A DNA stretch of 64,000 bases from Pseudomonas sp. UBA4194. Lineage in GTDB: Bacteria; Pseudomonadota; Gammaproteobacteria; Pseudomonadales; Pseudomonadaceae. Below, piece after piece: positions 53,658 to 62,324 of the stretch; position 1 is the stretch's first letter, and each line of letters begins with the position of its first letter. Below the pieces are notes generated by a model that worked only from the letters and a program-made list of their open reading frames with translations, had not been told where the DNA came from and ran no database searches. Location: contig NZ_DFUE01000010.1 of NCBI RefSeq assembly GCF_002379585.1, forward strand, positions 55,899 through 119,898, written 5' to 3'. A program made the translations under genes and the position numbers.

Positions 53658-54344
53658 ATGAAAGTCACGCAATACCACGCACTGGGTTTCTCCTTCGCCA
53701 CGCTGGTCGACCGCGAACGGGGCATCCTCGATGGGCTGCGACCCTTGGCGGTGCAAAGTGAAACCGCGCCCAGCGATCAACAGTTGCTGAACACCTATCG
53801 ACAGCTCGCCAGCGAGCTCGCCCAGGCCAGCCCAGGCGCCAGCGCCAGCGCTTTCCACGGCCAGTTGTACCAGCGTCTGGCGCATCAATTGCATGTGCTT
53901 CCCGGCTGGGATGAGAGTGTTGCGTTCGGTAGCTCTTCGGCCCAATGGCCGATCTACGAAGACGCCCCCGGCGCTCTGCAGTACCTGAGCAAGTTCTACC
54001 GGTTGATACTGATCGCCCCACCCCAGGGCATCGATGTCGGCTCCCTGACCCAACGTCTGCCCGTGGCATTCGATGCGGTCATCGAACCCTGCAACGATGC
54101 CTGGCACAGCAGCCTGGAAACCGAGCTGCAACGCCTGGGCCTGGAACGCGCGCAGCTGTTGCCGGTGCGCAGTACCGAAACCGATGATCCATGGAATCAG
54201 CGCGTGGATTTCCCGGTGTGCACCCTGCACCGCGACCACCGCCAACCGTGGAATCTTTCGCCCCAGGCACTGGACGGCAAGCGCTGTGAATACGCCAGCC
54301 TCGCCGACCTGGCCCATGCCCATCAAACGGCATTGCACGCCTGA
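53658..54344 (+). CDS. Degenerate HAD-fold protein (probable pseudoenzyme)
   Basis: 228 residues resembling haloacid dehalogenase type II proteins in length and layout, but without the catalytic residues. Aligned with the intact paralogue at 57062-57766, motif I LTFDVVGTLID becomes LGFSFATLVD, so nucleophile Asp12 is Ser12. The Thr/Ser of motif II is replaced in LILIAPPQG. The motif III Lys is replaced in VIEPCNDAW. The frame is intact with ATG 53658 downstream of AGGAG, so it is expressed as a protein rather than decayed. It lies 38 bases before an Lrp/AsnC regulator and may be cotranscribed. A binding or regulatory role is possible but unproven. Confidence 0.75.
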   Translation: MKVTQYHALGFSFATLVDRERGILDGLRPLAVQSETAPSDQQLLNTYRQLASELAQASPGASASAFHGQLYQRLAHQLHVLPGWDESVAFGSSSAQWPIYEDAPGALQYLSKFYRLILIAPPQGIDVGSLTQRLPVAFDAVIEPCNDAWHSSLETELQRLGLERAQLLPVRSTETDDPWNQRVDFPVCTLHRDHRQPWNLSPQALDGKRCEYASLADLAHAHQTALHA

Positions 54345-54382
54345 GGCCACCGCTCACGTTTTGACATTGCGAGGCCTGAACC

Positions 54383-54874
54383 ATGGACGCTGCAACCAAG
54401 CTCGATCGAATCGACATCAATATCCTGGTGCAATTGCAAAAAGACGGGCGCATGACCAACGTCAGCCTCGCCGAAGCGGTGGGCCTGTCGCCCAGCCCTT
54501 GCCTGCAGCGGGTCAAACGATTGGAGTCGGCGGGTTACATCAGCGGCTATGAAGCCCATGTCAATCTGGCCAAGTTCGCCAACTCGGTCACCGTGTTCAC
54601 CGAGGTCACCCTGTCGGACCACAAGCGCGCGGACTTCGTGAAATTCGAATCGAGCATCCGCAATATCGACGAGGTGCTGGAATGCCATTTGATCAGCGGC
54701 GGGTATGACTACCTGGTGCGCTTCCTGTGCAGCAGCATCCAGCATTATCAGGAGCTGATGGAGTCGATTCTGGACAAGAACATCGGCATCGATAAGTACT
54801 TCAGCTACATCGTGATCAAGAGCCCGGTGGTGAAGAGCGCGGTGCCGTTGCGGAGTCTGGTGCGGGCGGTTTGA
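54383..54874 (+). CDS. Lrp/AsnC family transcriptional regulator
   Basis: 163 residues. The N-terminal winged HTH reads LDRIDINILVQLQKDGRMTNVSLAEAVGLSPSPCLQRVKRL (shown in part: ILVQLQKDGRMTN, LAEAVGLSPSPC). The C-terminal RAM/ACT-like effector domain contains EVLECHLISGGYDYLVRF near residue 95. Such regulators sense amino acids and assemble as octamers. ATG 54383. It follows the degenerate HAD gene and converges on the cupin-FAD oxidase-HAD operon, whose products could be its targets. Confidence 0.93.
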   Translation: MDAATKLDRIDINILVQLQKDGRMTNVSLAEAVGLSPSPCLQRVKRLESAGYISGYEAHVNLAKFANSVTVFTEVTLSDHKRADFVKFESSIRNIDEVLECHLISGGYDYLVRFLCSSIQHYQELMESILDKNIGIDKYFSYIVIKSPVVKSAVPLRSLVRAV

Positions 54875-54918
54875 GGCGGGAATTTGCAGGTTGGGTTGGG
54901 GATCTGTGGTGACGGGTC

Positions 54919-54968
54919 CCCTCACCCCAGCCCTCTCCCTGGGGGAGAGGGAGCTGTACGCGGTGTAC
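54919..54968. repeat. Interspersed repeat family D copy
   Basis: CCCCTCACCCCAGCCCTCTC and GGGGGAGAGGGAGC form a strong hairpin in the convergent gap between the Lrp gene and the cupin gene. It could act as a bidirectional transcription barrier. It matches the copies at 4129 and 43347. Confidence 0.7.
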
Positions 54969-54988
54969 TACCGAACCCAAACCCTCCC

Positions 54989-55708
54989 TCAACTCAATAT
55001 ACAAAATACCTTGCGCACCACCTCCTCACTCACCCACGCATTGGTCGCCCCCGAAGGCACCATCACCACCTCCCCAGCCCGCACCACGCACGCCTCACCC
55101 TGCTTGGGTGTCAACGTCACCGCCCCTTGCAGAATGAACATCAGTTCGCTGTAGGCCGGTTGCACCTGCTTGCGCGCATACGCCTCGCACTGCCACAAAC
55201 CGATGCGCAGATTGGCCACGCTGAACACCGTCTCGCTCCACGCCTTGGGCGTCGGCGTCAACAGCACCGAAGCCGCCGGCGGATTGCTCGGTTGCAGGTC
55301 GCTTGTGAAGTCGATCTTCAGTGGCTTGGCCGGCATGTCCTTGCTCGGCAGCAGCCCGGGAAATGCCATGAACAACCGTCGCAGTTGCCCACGGTGCTGC
55401 CATCGTACGGTCACGCCGCGAGGTACCACGAAGCAGTCGCCGGCTTGCAGGTGCAGGTCGAAACCCTCCCCCTGCAACGTCAACTCACCGGCTTCCACCA
55501 CACCCAGCTCGACCCAGGGAAACTCCTCGATCAACAGGTTGGCGCCCACACTGGAACTGGCGCCCACCGCGTAGCCATTGACCGGGTCATGGAAATGCAC
55601 GGTACGCCCCGCCGCCAACGGATCGCCCTGGAGGGCGAAAGCGGCCAGCGGCAATTGGCGATCGGAAGCAGGTTGCGAGTAATGCAGAATCGGTGGCATA
55701 GGTTTCAT
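54989..55708 (-). CDS. Double-cupin protein
   Basis: 239 residues with two cupin folds. The first spans ~55-115 (WVELGVVEAGELTLQGEGFDLHLQAGDCFVVPRGV, e.g. LQAGDCFVVPRG). The second spans ~180-235 (YSELMFILQGAVTLTPKQG then VRAGEVVMVPSGATNAW). The first cupin lacks the usual His-rich metal motif, so its metal binding is uncertain. It is third in the HAD II-FAD oxidase-cupin operon, 21 bases after the oxidase. It may bind or isomerise a pathway intermediate; the substrate is unknown. ATG 55708, alternative three codons later. Confidence 0.85.
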   Translation of the reverse strand: MKPMPPILHYSQPASDRQLPLAAFALQGDPLAAGRTVHFHDPVNGYAVGASSSVGANLLIEEFPWVELGVVEAGELTLQGEGFDLHLQAGDCFVVPRGVTVRWQHRGQLRRLFMAFPGLLPSKDMPAKPLKIDFTSDLQPSNPPAASVLLTPTPKAWSETVFSVANLRIGLWQCEAYARKQVQPAYSELMFILQGAVTLTPKQGEACVVRAGEVVMVPSGATNAWVSEEVVRKVFCILS

Positions 55709-55729
55709 CTTGGCAATAGGTATCCAGGC

Positions 55730-57013
55730 TCAACGCCCGATGGCATCCAGCAGTTGCTGCCAGCCGGCGGCCAGGCGTACGCCAGGAGCACGGAAGGCAT
55801 GCAGGGGAATGGGTTTGAACGTCTCACCGGCCAGCAGACCCAGCTGCACAGGCTCACCGGCGGTCATGGCAGCCAGTTGCTTGCCCATGTAGGTGGACAT
55901 GGCCACACCCCCACCGTTGTAGCCGATGGCGTAGAAACTGCGCTCATCCAGCTGCCCGGCATGAGGCAGGTAATCGAGGGTCATGGCGACCAGGCCGGAC
56001 CAGCGAAAAGCGATGGGGAAGTCACGCAACGCAGGAAACACCTCCCCCATGCTGCGATGCAAGGTGCGAAACGCGCTGTCGGAATCATGCTTGCCGAACG
56101 CCCCCCGGCCACCGAAGATCAGCCGATCGCCGATCACTCGGAACCAGCGCAGCATGCGCTTGGTGTCGCCGCACACTTGCCCGCCCGGCATGATGCCGGC
56201 CAGTACGTGAGCCGGTAGCGGTTCGGTAGCGATGATGGCGCTGCGAAACGGAATCAGACGGCGGTGTAAGGTATCGGTGGCTCGGGTCTGGTCGGAGTAG
56301 CCATTGGTGGCGTACACCACCTGCCTGGCGCTGACCCGCCCCTGCGGCGTCTGCACGATCACACGGCCGCCTTCCTGGCGAACCTGCTCGGCGGGGCTGT
56401 TGATGAACATCTTCACGCCGCGCTCGTTGAGGCTCGATGCCATGCCGCGGGCGTAGTTCAGCGGATGGATACCGCCTGCCTTGGGCGTCAGCAGGCCACC
56501 GTGGAAAATCGTCGAGCCAGTCATCTCGCGGACCTGCTCGGCGCTGATCATGCGCGACGACTCACCGCCGGTTTCGCGCTTGATCCAGTTGGCCGTGCTT
56601 TGCAGTCCGCCCAGGGCGTGCTCGTTATGTGCCGCCGCGATGTGTCCCCCCATGTGCAGCTGAGCGCCGGCGATACCCAGGCTTTCGATCATCTCCACCA
56701 GGCTGTCTACAGCGGCGTAGCCGGTGCGGTACATGTGCAGGGCGGTGTCGCGGTCGAAACGCTGCATCAATGCCGCAAAGCCCACGCGAAACTTCGGCGA
56801 AACCACGCCGCCGTTACGTCCGCTCGCGCCCCAGGCCAGGGTATTGGCCTCCAGGATCAGCGGCTCGCGACCGCTGGCGGCTATATGATGCGCCGCCGAA
56901 AGACCGGTATAGCCCGCGCCGATGATCACCACATCGCACTGCCGCTCGCCTTGCAGCGACTGCAGCGCCGGGGCGGGTTGGGCGGTGGCCGCCCACAAAC
57001 TCTTCGCAGTCAT
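55730..57013 (-). CDS. FAD-dependent amine/amino-acid oxidoreductase (DAO family, PuuB/OrdL-like)
   Basis: 427 residues. The FAD dinucleotide motif VVIIGAGYTGLSAAHHIAASG starts near residue 29, followed by EANTLAWGASGRNGGVVSP, typical of gamma-glutamylputrescine-oxidase-like and pipecolate-oxidase-like DAO proteins. The C-terminal FYAIGYNGGGVAMSTYMGKQLA closes the FAD fold. It should oxidise a secondary amine or amino acid with O2 or a quinone. ATG 57013 is used; a GTG at 57028 would add five residues. It lies 48 bases after the HAD II gene. Confidence 0.87.
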   Translation of the reverse strand: MTAKSLWAATAQPAPALQSLQGERQCDVVIIGAGYTGLSAAHHIAASGREPLILEANTLAWGASGRNGGVVSPKFRVGFAALMQRFDRDTALHMYRTGYAAVDSLVEMIESLGIAGAQLHMGGHIAAAHNEHALGGLQSTANWIKRETGGESSRMISAEQVREMTGSTIFHGGLLTPKAGGIHPLNYARGMASSLNERGVKMFINSPAEQVRQEGGRVIVQTPQGRVSARQVVYATNGYSDQTRATDTLHRRLIPFRSAIIATEPLPAHVLAGIMPGGQVCGDTKRMLRWFRVIGDRLIFGGRGAFGKHDSDSAFRTLHRSMGEVFPALRDFPIAFRWSGLVAMTLDYLPHAGQLDERSFYAIGYNGGGVAMSTYMGKQLAAMTAGEPVQLGLLAGETFKPIPLHAFRAPGVRLAAGWQQLLDAIGR

Positions 57014-57061
57014 AGCCCGTATCCACAAGAAAACGGCGCTTCGATGGAAGCGCCGCAGGTG

Positions 57062-57766
57062 TCAGCCCAGTTCTTTCTCGACCGCGTCGGCCAGTTGCGC
57101 CAGCGAAGTGAAATGGTAGTGCGGCTTGGTGTGTTCGGATTCCAGGGTGCCACCGCTGCCTTTCTGGGCGAAGCGGCGTTCGATCCAGCAGGTCTGGTAA
57201 CCCAGGCGCATGGCCACGCCAATGTCGTGGTACTGGCTCTGGGCAACGTGGAGAATTTCCTCGAAGACGATGCCTTGGGTGGCCAACACGCCGCGGGTGT
57301 AGGCAAAGAACTGTGGATCGGGTTTCTCGAAGCGCACGTCGTCGACGGTCACACGCACGTCGAACGGCTCGTCGAGGGTCTTGGCCATGTAGTTCAGGGC
57401 CCAGATTTGAGAGTTGGTGGTCGCCACCAGCTTGAAGTGCTTGTGCAGACGCTTGAGGGCTTCGACCGAATCCGGGAAGGCCGGGAAGTTTTCCACCGCC
57501 AGGGCCAGGCCGCGGGCGTATTCGTCGTTGTCCGGCAGGCCGAGTTTGCTGGCGATCAGGTGATAGCAGCGCTCCAGGTCATCCGGCCACCAGCCCGAAT
57601 CCGGCATGGCGCGGGCGTCGCGGTACGCCTTGAGGATATCGTCATCGCTGCACGCCTTGCCGGCTTCACCGGCCACTTCACGCACGTGGTTGAGAATGCC
57701 GGCTTCGAAATCGATCAGGGTGCCGACGACATCGAACGTCAGGGCTTTGAACTGCTTGAATGACAT
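57062..57766 (-). CDS. HAD superfamily hydrolase, haloacid dehalogenase type II
   Basis: 234 residues. Motif I is FKALTFDVVGTLIDFE with the nucleophile Asp12. Motif II is VATTNSQIWA, the Lys motif is VRFEKPDPQFF, and the acidic motif lies in VAQSQYHDIGVAMRLGY. Family members hydrolyse 2-haloacids or phosphoesters; dehalogenation is not proven here. ATG 57766 has GGAG upstream. It is first in a three-gene unit with the FAD oxidase and cupin. A catalytically dead relative lies at 53658-54344. Confidence 0.88.
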   Translation of the reverse strand: MSFKQFKALTFDVVGTLIDFEAGILNHVREVAGEAGKACSDDDILKAYRDARAMPDSGWWPDDLERCYHLIASKLGLPDNDEYARGLALAVENFPAFPDSVEALKRLHKHFKLVATTNSQIWALNYMAKTLDEPFDVRVTVDDVRFEKPDPQFFAYTRGVLATQGIVFEEILHVAQSQYHDIGVAMRLGYQTCWIERRFAQKGSGGTLESEHTKPHYHFTSLAQLADAVEKELG

Positions 57767-57905
57767 AAGGCGCTCCGCATGATGAACCAGGGGAAGATGC
57801 AAGGTGTGGTTCAATTATCGGCGCGCGCCATCGCCATATGTTCTGTTTTGTCCTTACCTCAGGGCATAACCTACTGTTTTTCGCTCGCTCGCGGCATACC
57901 TGTTC

Positions 57906-58853
57906 TCATGAGGCGGCGGCGATCTTCTGCGCCAGGCCTAACTGGGGGTAAAGCGCGTCGATTCGAGCGATGTCGGCCTGCATCTCTTCGATGATCCACT
58001 GACGCACGCTGTCGACGATCGGCCGCGCTGGCCGATTGGTCGGCGACACCAGGCAGCAGCGCCTTGCACTGACCTTGACCCCATCACCCATCGGCAGCAA
58101 TTGGCCGCTGGCCAGGCAGTGCGAAACCACATTCAGCCAACCCAGTGCCATGCCCTGGCCAAGCAGAGCGGCCTGCACCACCACGGCGTAATCGGAGAAC
58201 ACCAGCGCATTGTCGGTACGTCCGCCCTGGTCGAAAGGGGTGGCCCAACTGCGGTCCTGGTTGTCCATATGGATCAGTGCCGGTGCTGCGTGCTTGCCCT
58301 TGCCGCGAGGTGTGTCCATTCGGTACTGGGGGCTGCACACTGGGAGGGTGATCTCCGGCAACACCAGGCTGTCCGTGGCTTTCACGCTGCCCGCGTCGAG
58401 GTAGCGCATGCCCAGATCGACGTCTACCAACGGGCCGCCGATGCGCCCGGACATCAGTTGGTAGCGCATGTCGACGCCAGGAAACCGCTCGCTGAAACGG
58501 CTCATGCGCGGCATCAGCCAGTGGGTGGTGAACGCGGTGGACACCGACAGCGTGATGGTTTCCATGCCGGTGGCGCGAGCCTCGATCTCGCTGATCGCCG
58601 CTTCGATGGTGCTGAAGCCTTCCTGTACGCGGCGGTAGAGCAGGCTGCCATTTTCGGTGAGCCGCGCGCCGCCGCGAACGCGCTCGAACAACTGCACCCC
58701 CAGGTGCTCCTCCAGCCGCGAGAGCATGCGGCTGACGGCAGGCTGGCTGACGCACAGCTCGTCGGCCGCGCGGGTGAAACTGCCGCAACGGGCGGCCGCC
58801 TCGAAAACGAACAAGGAACCGGAACTGGGCAGCTTTCGACGAAGGTTTGACAT
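57906..58853 (-). CDS. LysR family transcriptional regulator
   Basis: 315 residues. The N-terminal HTH includes FVFEAAARCGSFTRAADELCVSQPAVSRMLSRLEEHLG (core: SFTRAADELCVSQPAVSRML). The substrate-binding domain follows from ~95. It resembles GcvA-type LTTRs in layout. It is 139 bases upstream of the HAD II-FAD oxidase-cupin operon and transcribed in the same direction, an arrangement consistent with local control. The inducer is unknown. Confidence 0.93.
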   Translation of the reverse strand: MSNLRRKLPSSGSLFVFEAAARCGSFTRAADELCVSQPAVSRMLSRLEEHLGVQLFERVRGGARLTENGSLLYRRVQEGFSTIEAAISEIEARATGMETITLSVSTAFTTHWLMPRMSRFSERFPGVDMRYQLMSGRIGGPLVDVDLGMRYLDAGSVKATDSLVLPEITLPVCSPQYRMDTPRGKGKHAAPALIHMDNQDRSWATPFDQGGRTDNALVFSDYAVVVQAALLGQGMALGWLNVVSHCLASGQLLPMGDGVKVSARRCCLVSPTNRPARPIVDSVRQWIIEEMQADIARIDALYPQLGLAQKIAAAS

Positions 58854-58917
58854 GACCTGAGTTTATGCCTGACAAAACCATTAGTAAATTGCCCCGCCCA
58901 ACAACCCCCCCCATCCT

Positions 58918-59113
58918 GTAGCAGCGGCGTAAGCCGCGTCGCTTTTCTACGGCGTAAGCCGCGTCGCTCTTTTACGACGTAAGCCGCGTCACTTTTTTTA
59001 CGGCGTAAGCCCCGTCGCCTTTCAATAGCCGCCCTCCGCCATGATTCGGCAATCGACCGCCCAACAGCGGCACGTGGCTTATTGAAGAGCGACGCGGCTT
59101 ACGCCGCTGCTAC
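58918..59113. repeat. REP pair (family A) whose left arm is amplified into a 25-bp tandem array
   Basis: The left arm starts at 58918. The segment GGCGTAAGCCGCGTCGC then recurs at 58926, 58951, 58976 (two changes) and 59002 (one change), separated by T-rich CTTTT spacers. The period is 25-26 bases. The inverted partner arm is at 59089-59113. No gene lies between 58854 and 59134. Confidence 0.88.
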
Positions 59114-59134
59114 GGTAATGAACGGGGGTGGGCT

Positions 59135-60559
59135 TTGGATAATGTGTTGAAATTCTATATCGATGGGCAATGGGTTGAACCCTCGGGTGTGCAGCGCCTT
59201 TCGGTGATCAACCCGGCGACCGAGCAATCTTTCGCACAGATCGCCATGGGCGAGCAGCGTGATGTCGACGCCGCCGTAGGGGCGGCCCGGCGGGCCTTTG
59301 CCGGTTTTGCCCAGACCACTGCGGCTGAGCGCAGGGCGTTGCTGGAGCAGGTCCTCGAGGCGTTCATGGCGCGCTACGACGACATCGCCGAGGCGATCAT
59401 GCAGGAAGTCGGCGCGCCCAAGGCCTTGGCCTACGACTGGCAGGCCGGCATCGGCAAACGTCACCTGGAGCAGATGCTGCGCACCCTCGACAGCTTCGAA
59501 TTTCGCAAGACCCGCGGCACCACGCTGATCAATCAGGAACCAGTGGGCGTCGTCGCGCTGATCACGCCCTGGAACTGGCCGATCAACCAGATCGCCTGCA
59601 AGGTGGCGCCGGCATTGGCGGCCGGCTGCACCATGGTGCTCAAGCCCAGCGAGATCGCGCCGCTGAACGCGATCATCTTCGCCGAAGTGATGCACAGCGC
59701 TGGGGTGCCGGCAGGCGTGTTCAACCTGCTCAACGGCGACGGCCCAACGGTGGGTGCCGCGCTGGCTCGTCATCCTGATGTTGACATGGTGTCGTTCACC
59801 GGCTCGACACGGGCCGGGGTGGAGGTCGCACGCCTGGCGGCGCCCACGGTCAAGCGGGTGCATCAGGAACTGGGCGGCAAGTCGGCCAATATCCTGCTGG
59901 ACGATGTCGACCTGCACGCGGCGGTCACCGCCGGCGTCAATGGCTGCCTGGGCAACAGCGGTCAGTCCTGCAACGCACCGACGCGCATGCTGGTGCCGGC
60001 GGCGCTGCATGACCAGGCCGTGGCAATTGCCCGCCAGGCAGCCCAGGCCCACCAGATCGGCGCGCCTGACGACCCGCGTACCACCTTGGGCCCGGTGATC
60101 AGTGAGCGCCAGTACCAGGCGATCCAACGGCTTATCGCCATTGGCATCGAGGAAGGTGCGCAGTTGGTGTGCGGTGGTCTGGGACGGCCGGCGCATCTGG
60201 ACAGCGGTTACTACGTGCAGCCGACTGTCTTCGCTGGGGTGGAGGCGCAGATGACGATTTCCCGAGAAGAAATCTTCGGCCCTGTGCTGGTGATCCAGCC
60301 TTACACCGATGAGCAGCACGCGGTGCAGATGGCCAATGACAGCGTGTTCGGGCTGGCCGCGTACGTCCAGTCAGCCAGCCTGGAGCGGGCGCGCGCTGTT
60401 GCTTTGCAGATGCGCGCCGGGAGCGTGTACATCAATTATCCAAGCTGGGATGCGGCGGCGCCGTTTGGGGGATACAAGCAGTCGGGCAACGGACGCGAGT
60501 ATGCCGAATGGGGGCTGGAGGCGTTTCTGGAGGTGAAGGGGGTAGTGGGTTGGGGGTAG
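59135..60559 (+). CDS. NAD(P)-dependent aldehyde dehydrogenase
   Basis: 474 residues. The active-site Glu lies in HQELGGKSANILLDD near residue 245. The catalytic Cys is in NSGQSCNAPTRML near residue 280. The N-terminal LITPWNWPINQIACKVAPALAAGCTMVLKPSE is the NAD site. The family start VLKFYIDGQWVEP needs a TTG at 59135; the next in-frame GTG is three codons later. No ATG is suitable. The start follows a REP array by 21 bases. It converges on the GMC oxidoreductase gene, whose aldehyde product could be its substrate. Confidence 0.9.
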   Translation: MDNVLKFYIDGQWVEPSGVQRLSVINPATEQSFAQIAMGEQRDVDAAVGAARRAFAGFAQTTAAERRALLEQVLEAFMARYDDIAEAIMQEVGAPKALAYDWQAGIGKRHLEQMLRTLDSFEFRKTRGTTLINQEPVGVVALITPWNWPINQIACKVAPALAAGCTMVLKPSEIAPLNAIIFAEVMHSAGVPAGVFNLLNGDGPTVGAALARHPDVDMVSFTGSTRAGVEVARLAAPTVKRVHQELGGKSANILLDDVDLHAAVTAGVNGCLGNSGQSCNAPTRMLVPAALHDQAVAIARQAAQAHQIGAPDDPRTTLGPVISERQYQAIQRLIAIGIEEGAQLVCGGLGRPAHLDSGYYVQPTVFAGVEAQMTISREEIFGPVLVIQPYTDEQHAVQMANDSVFGLAAYVQSASLERARAVALQMRAGSVYINYPSWDAAAPFGGYKQSGNGREYAEWGLEAFLEVKGVVGWG

Positions 60560-60569
60560 GTTGCGGGGG

Positions 60570-60592
60570 GCTGGGGTGAGGGGACCATTCAC
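60570..60592. repeat. Partial copy of interspersed repeat family D
   Basis: GGCTGGGGTGAGGGGACCATTCACC is the end portion of the element seen at 4129-4178. It lies in the convergent gap between the aldehyde dehydrogenase and GMC oxidoreductase genes. A related fragment, GTGAGGGGACCATC, is at 39275-39288. Confidence 0.55.
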
Positions 60593-60637
60593 CGCCGACC
60601 CCCGCCTCGTTCCCGAAAGCCACCCACAGTACGTGCA

Positions 60638-62311
60638 CTAGCCAACCTTGATCATGTCCGCAATCCGCTCGGCGATCATGATGGTCGGCACATTGGTGTT
60701 GGCACAGGGAATCGCCGGCATCAAAGACGCATCGCATACCCGCAAGCCACTCACCCCGATCACCCGCCCATCACCCAACGTCACCGCCTGAGGATCATCC
60801 GCGCGCCCCATCCGGCAAGTGCCCGACGGATGCCAGGTGCCGCCCACATTGGCCTGGACGAACTCGGTCAGCGCCTGATCATCGTCCAGCAGCTTTTTCA
60901 AGGTCACACCCTGAGTCACCAGGCCATGTACCAATACCCCACGCAACGGCCCAGCGATGTCCAGCAACAGGCTCAACACCGCGCGTTGCAACGCATTGAA
61001 ACGCCCCGGCATCGCCACCTTGGCCACCCTTGGCGAATAGCTGGAAGGAAACACCACACTGCGCTGAGCCTCGAGCGCAGGCGCCGACAGTGTCTCGGCA
61101 CCCCTGCGCAGGGCCTGCTTCAATCGCTGCAGATCCCGCGGGTCGGATAGCATCGCGAAGCTCACCTCCGGCTCCTGCAGCGGATCCCGGGACGTCACCC
61201 TGACCCTGCCCCGTGAGTAAGACTTGTTGACCCAGAAAAACATCGTCCCCAGCCGGTAGCCCACCGAATGCCAGCCGGAGCGCGACAGAATCGCCCCGTG
61301 CATGTCACCGGGCACCGTGTTCGGCAGCCCGGACGAGAACCGCACGATCGCCTGCTCATGGTGCTCCTCGACATGGGGTGTGCGCCCCTGCGCCGTCAGC
61401 AACGCCGATACCGCGATAGACGGATGCTCCATCAGGTTCGCGCCCACCCCAGGGCGGTCAGCCACCAACGGCACACCCAGATCGAGCAATTGATCCAGCG
61501 GCCCAACGCCGCTGCGTATCAGCAGCGCCGGACTGTGAATCGCCCCCGCACACACGATCACCTGTGCTGCATCGAGCTCTTGGGCCGTACCCGCTTGATC
61601 CAGCACGCGCGCACCCACTGCCTGTGTCCCCGCGAACAGCACACGGTCCACCACGCAGTCGGTACGGATCGTCAGGTTGGGCCGAGCCCGGACCTCGTCG
61701 GAGAGATAACACACCGACACCGGAATCCGCTCACCTTGCTCGCTCACGCCAATGGCACCCACGTAGACGCCGTCCTGCCACTCGCCGTTCTGGTCGGCGC
61801 GGGTCGGCAACCCCTGGGTCGCCAACACCTTCATCACCGCCTTGACGAATGGCGACAGAAACTCAGGCGCCGTGCGCCGTATCCGCACCGGTCCGCTATC
61901 GCCGTGCAAAGGCCCGCTGAAATCACAGTCGGTTTCCAGCTTGCGAAAGTACGGCAAGCAGCTGTTCCAATCCCAGCCTTCAGCGCCCAGTCGGCCCCAC
62001 TCATCGTAATCCTGCGGGGCGCCGCGATTGGTCATCAGTGCATTGATTGCCGAGCCGCCTCCCAGCAGGCGGGCCTGCTCATAGCGGCGGCCACCCTGCC
62101 CGGCCATGCGCGCGGTCAGGCGCTGCCAGATATTGCGCGTGTCCAGATAGGCCCGGCCGGGGTAACGACTGGCAATGGCGGCCGGCATCTTGCCGGGCGC
62201 GATATCGCGCCCCGCTTCCACCAGGTACACGTGCCGGGTCGGATCTTCGGAAAGCCGGGCAGCCAGCACGCAACCGGCACTGCCGCCACCCAGAATCAGA
62301 TAATCGATCAC
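60638..62311 (-). CDS. GMC family FAD-dependent oxidoreductase (choline dehydrogenase-like)
   Basis: 557 residues. The FAD motif LILGGGSAGCVLAARLSED is at the N-terminus. The signature LLGGGSAINALMTNRGAPQDYDEW is near residue 88. The catalytic His is in GGTWHPSGTCRMG near residue 490, and the closing NTNVPTIMIAERIAD is intact. It oxidises a primary alcohol to an aldehyde; choline itself is not implied, because BetB/BetI are absent. The start is GTG at 62311, immediately at the FAD strand. It lies 13 bases after the solute-binding protein gene, so the two are cotranscribed. Confidence 0.92.
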   Translation of the reverse strand: MIDYLILGGGSAGCVLAARLSEDPTRHVYLVEAGRDIAPGKMPAAIASRYPGRAYLDTRNIWQRLTARMAGQGGRRYEQARLLGGGSAINALMTNRGAPQDYDEWGRLGAEGWDWNSCLPYFRKLETDCDFSGPLHGDSGPVRIRRTAPEFLSPFVKAVMKVLATQGLPTRADQNGEWQDGVYVGAIGVSEQGERIPVSVCYLSDEVRARPNLTIRTDCVVDRVLFAGTQAVGARVLDQAGTAQELDAAQVIVCAGAIHSPALLIRSGVGPLDQLLDLGVPLVADRPGVGANLMEHPSIAVSALLTAQGRTPHVEEHHEQAIVRFSSGLPNTVPGDMHGAILSRSGWHSVGYRLGTMFFWVNKSYSRGRVRVTSRDPLQEPEVSFAMLSDPRDLQRLKQALRRGAETLSAPALEAQRSVVFPSSYSPRVAKVAMPGRFNALQRAVLSLLLDIAGPLRGVLVHGLVTQGVTLKKLLDDDQALTEFVQANVGGTWHPSGTCRMGRADDPQAVTLGDGRVIGVSGLRVCDASLMPAIPCANTNVPTIMIAERIADMIKVG

Positions 62312-62324
62312 TGTGCAGACCGCC

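Noticed and set aside
58918..59022. Possible regulator-binding iterons or replication origin
   Set aside because: The 25-bp units are copies of a common REP arm found all over the window; no replication initiator gene is near.
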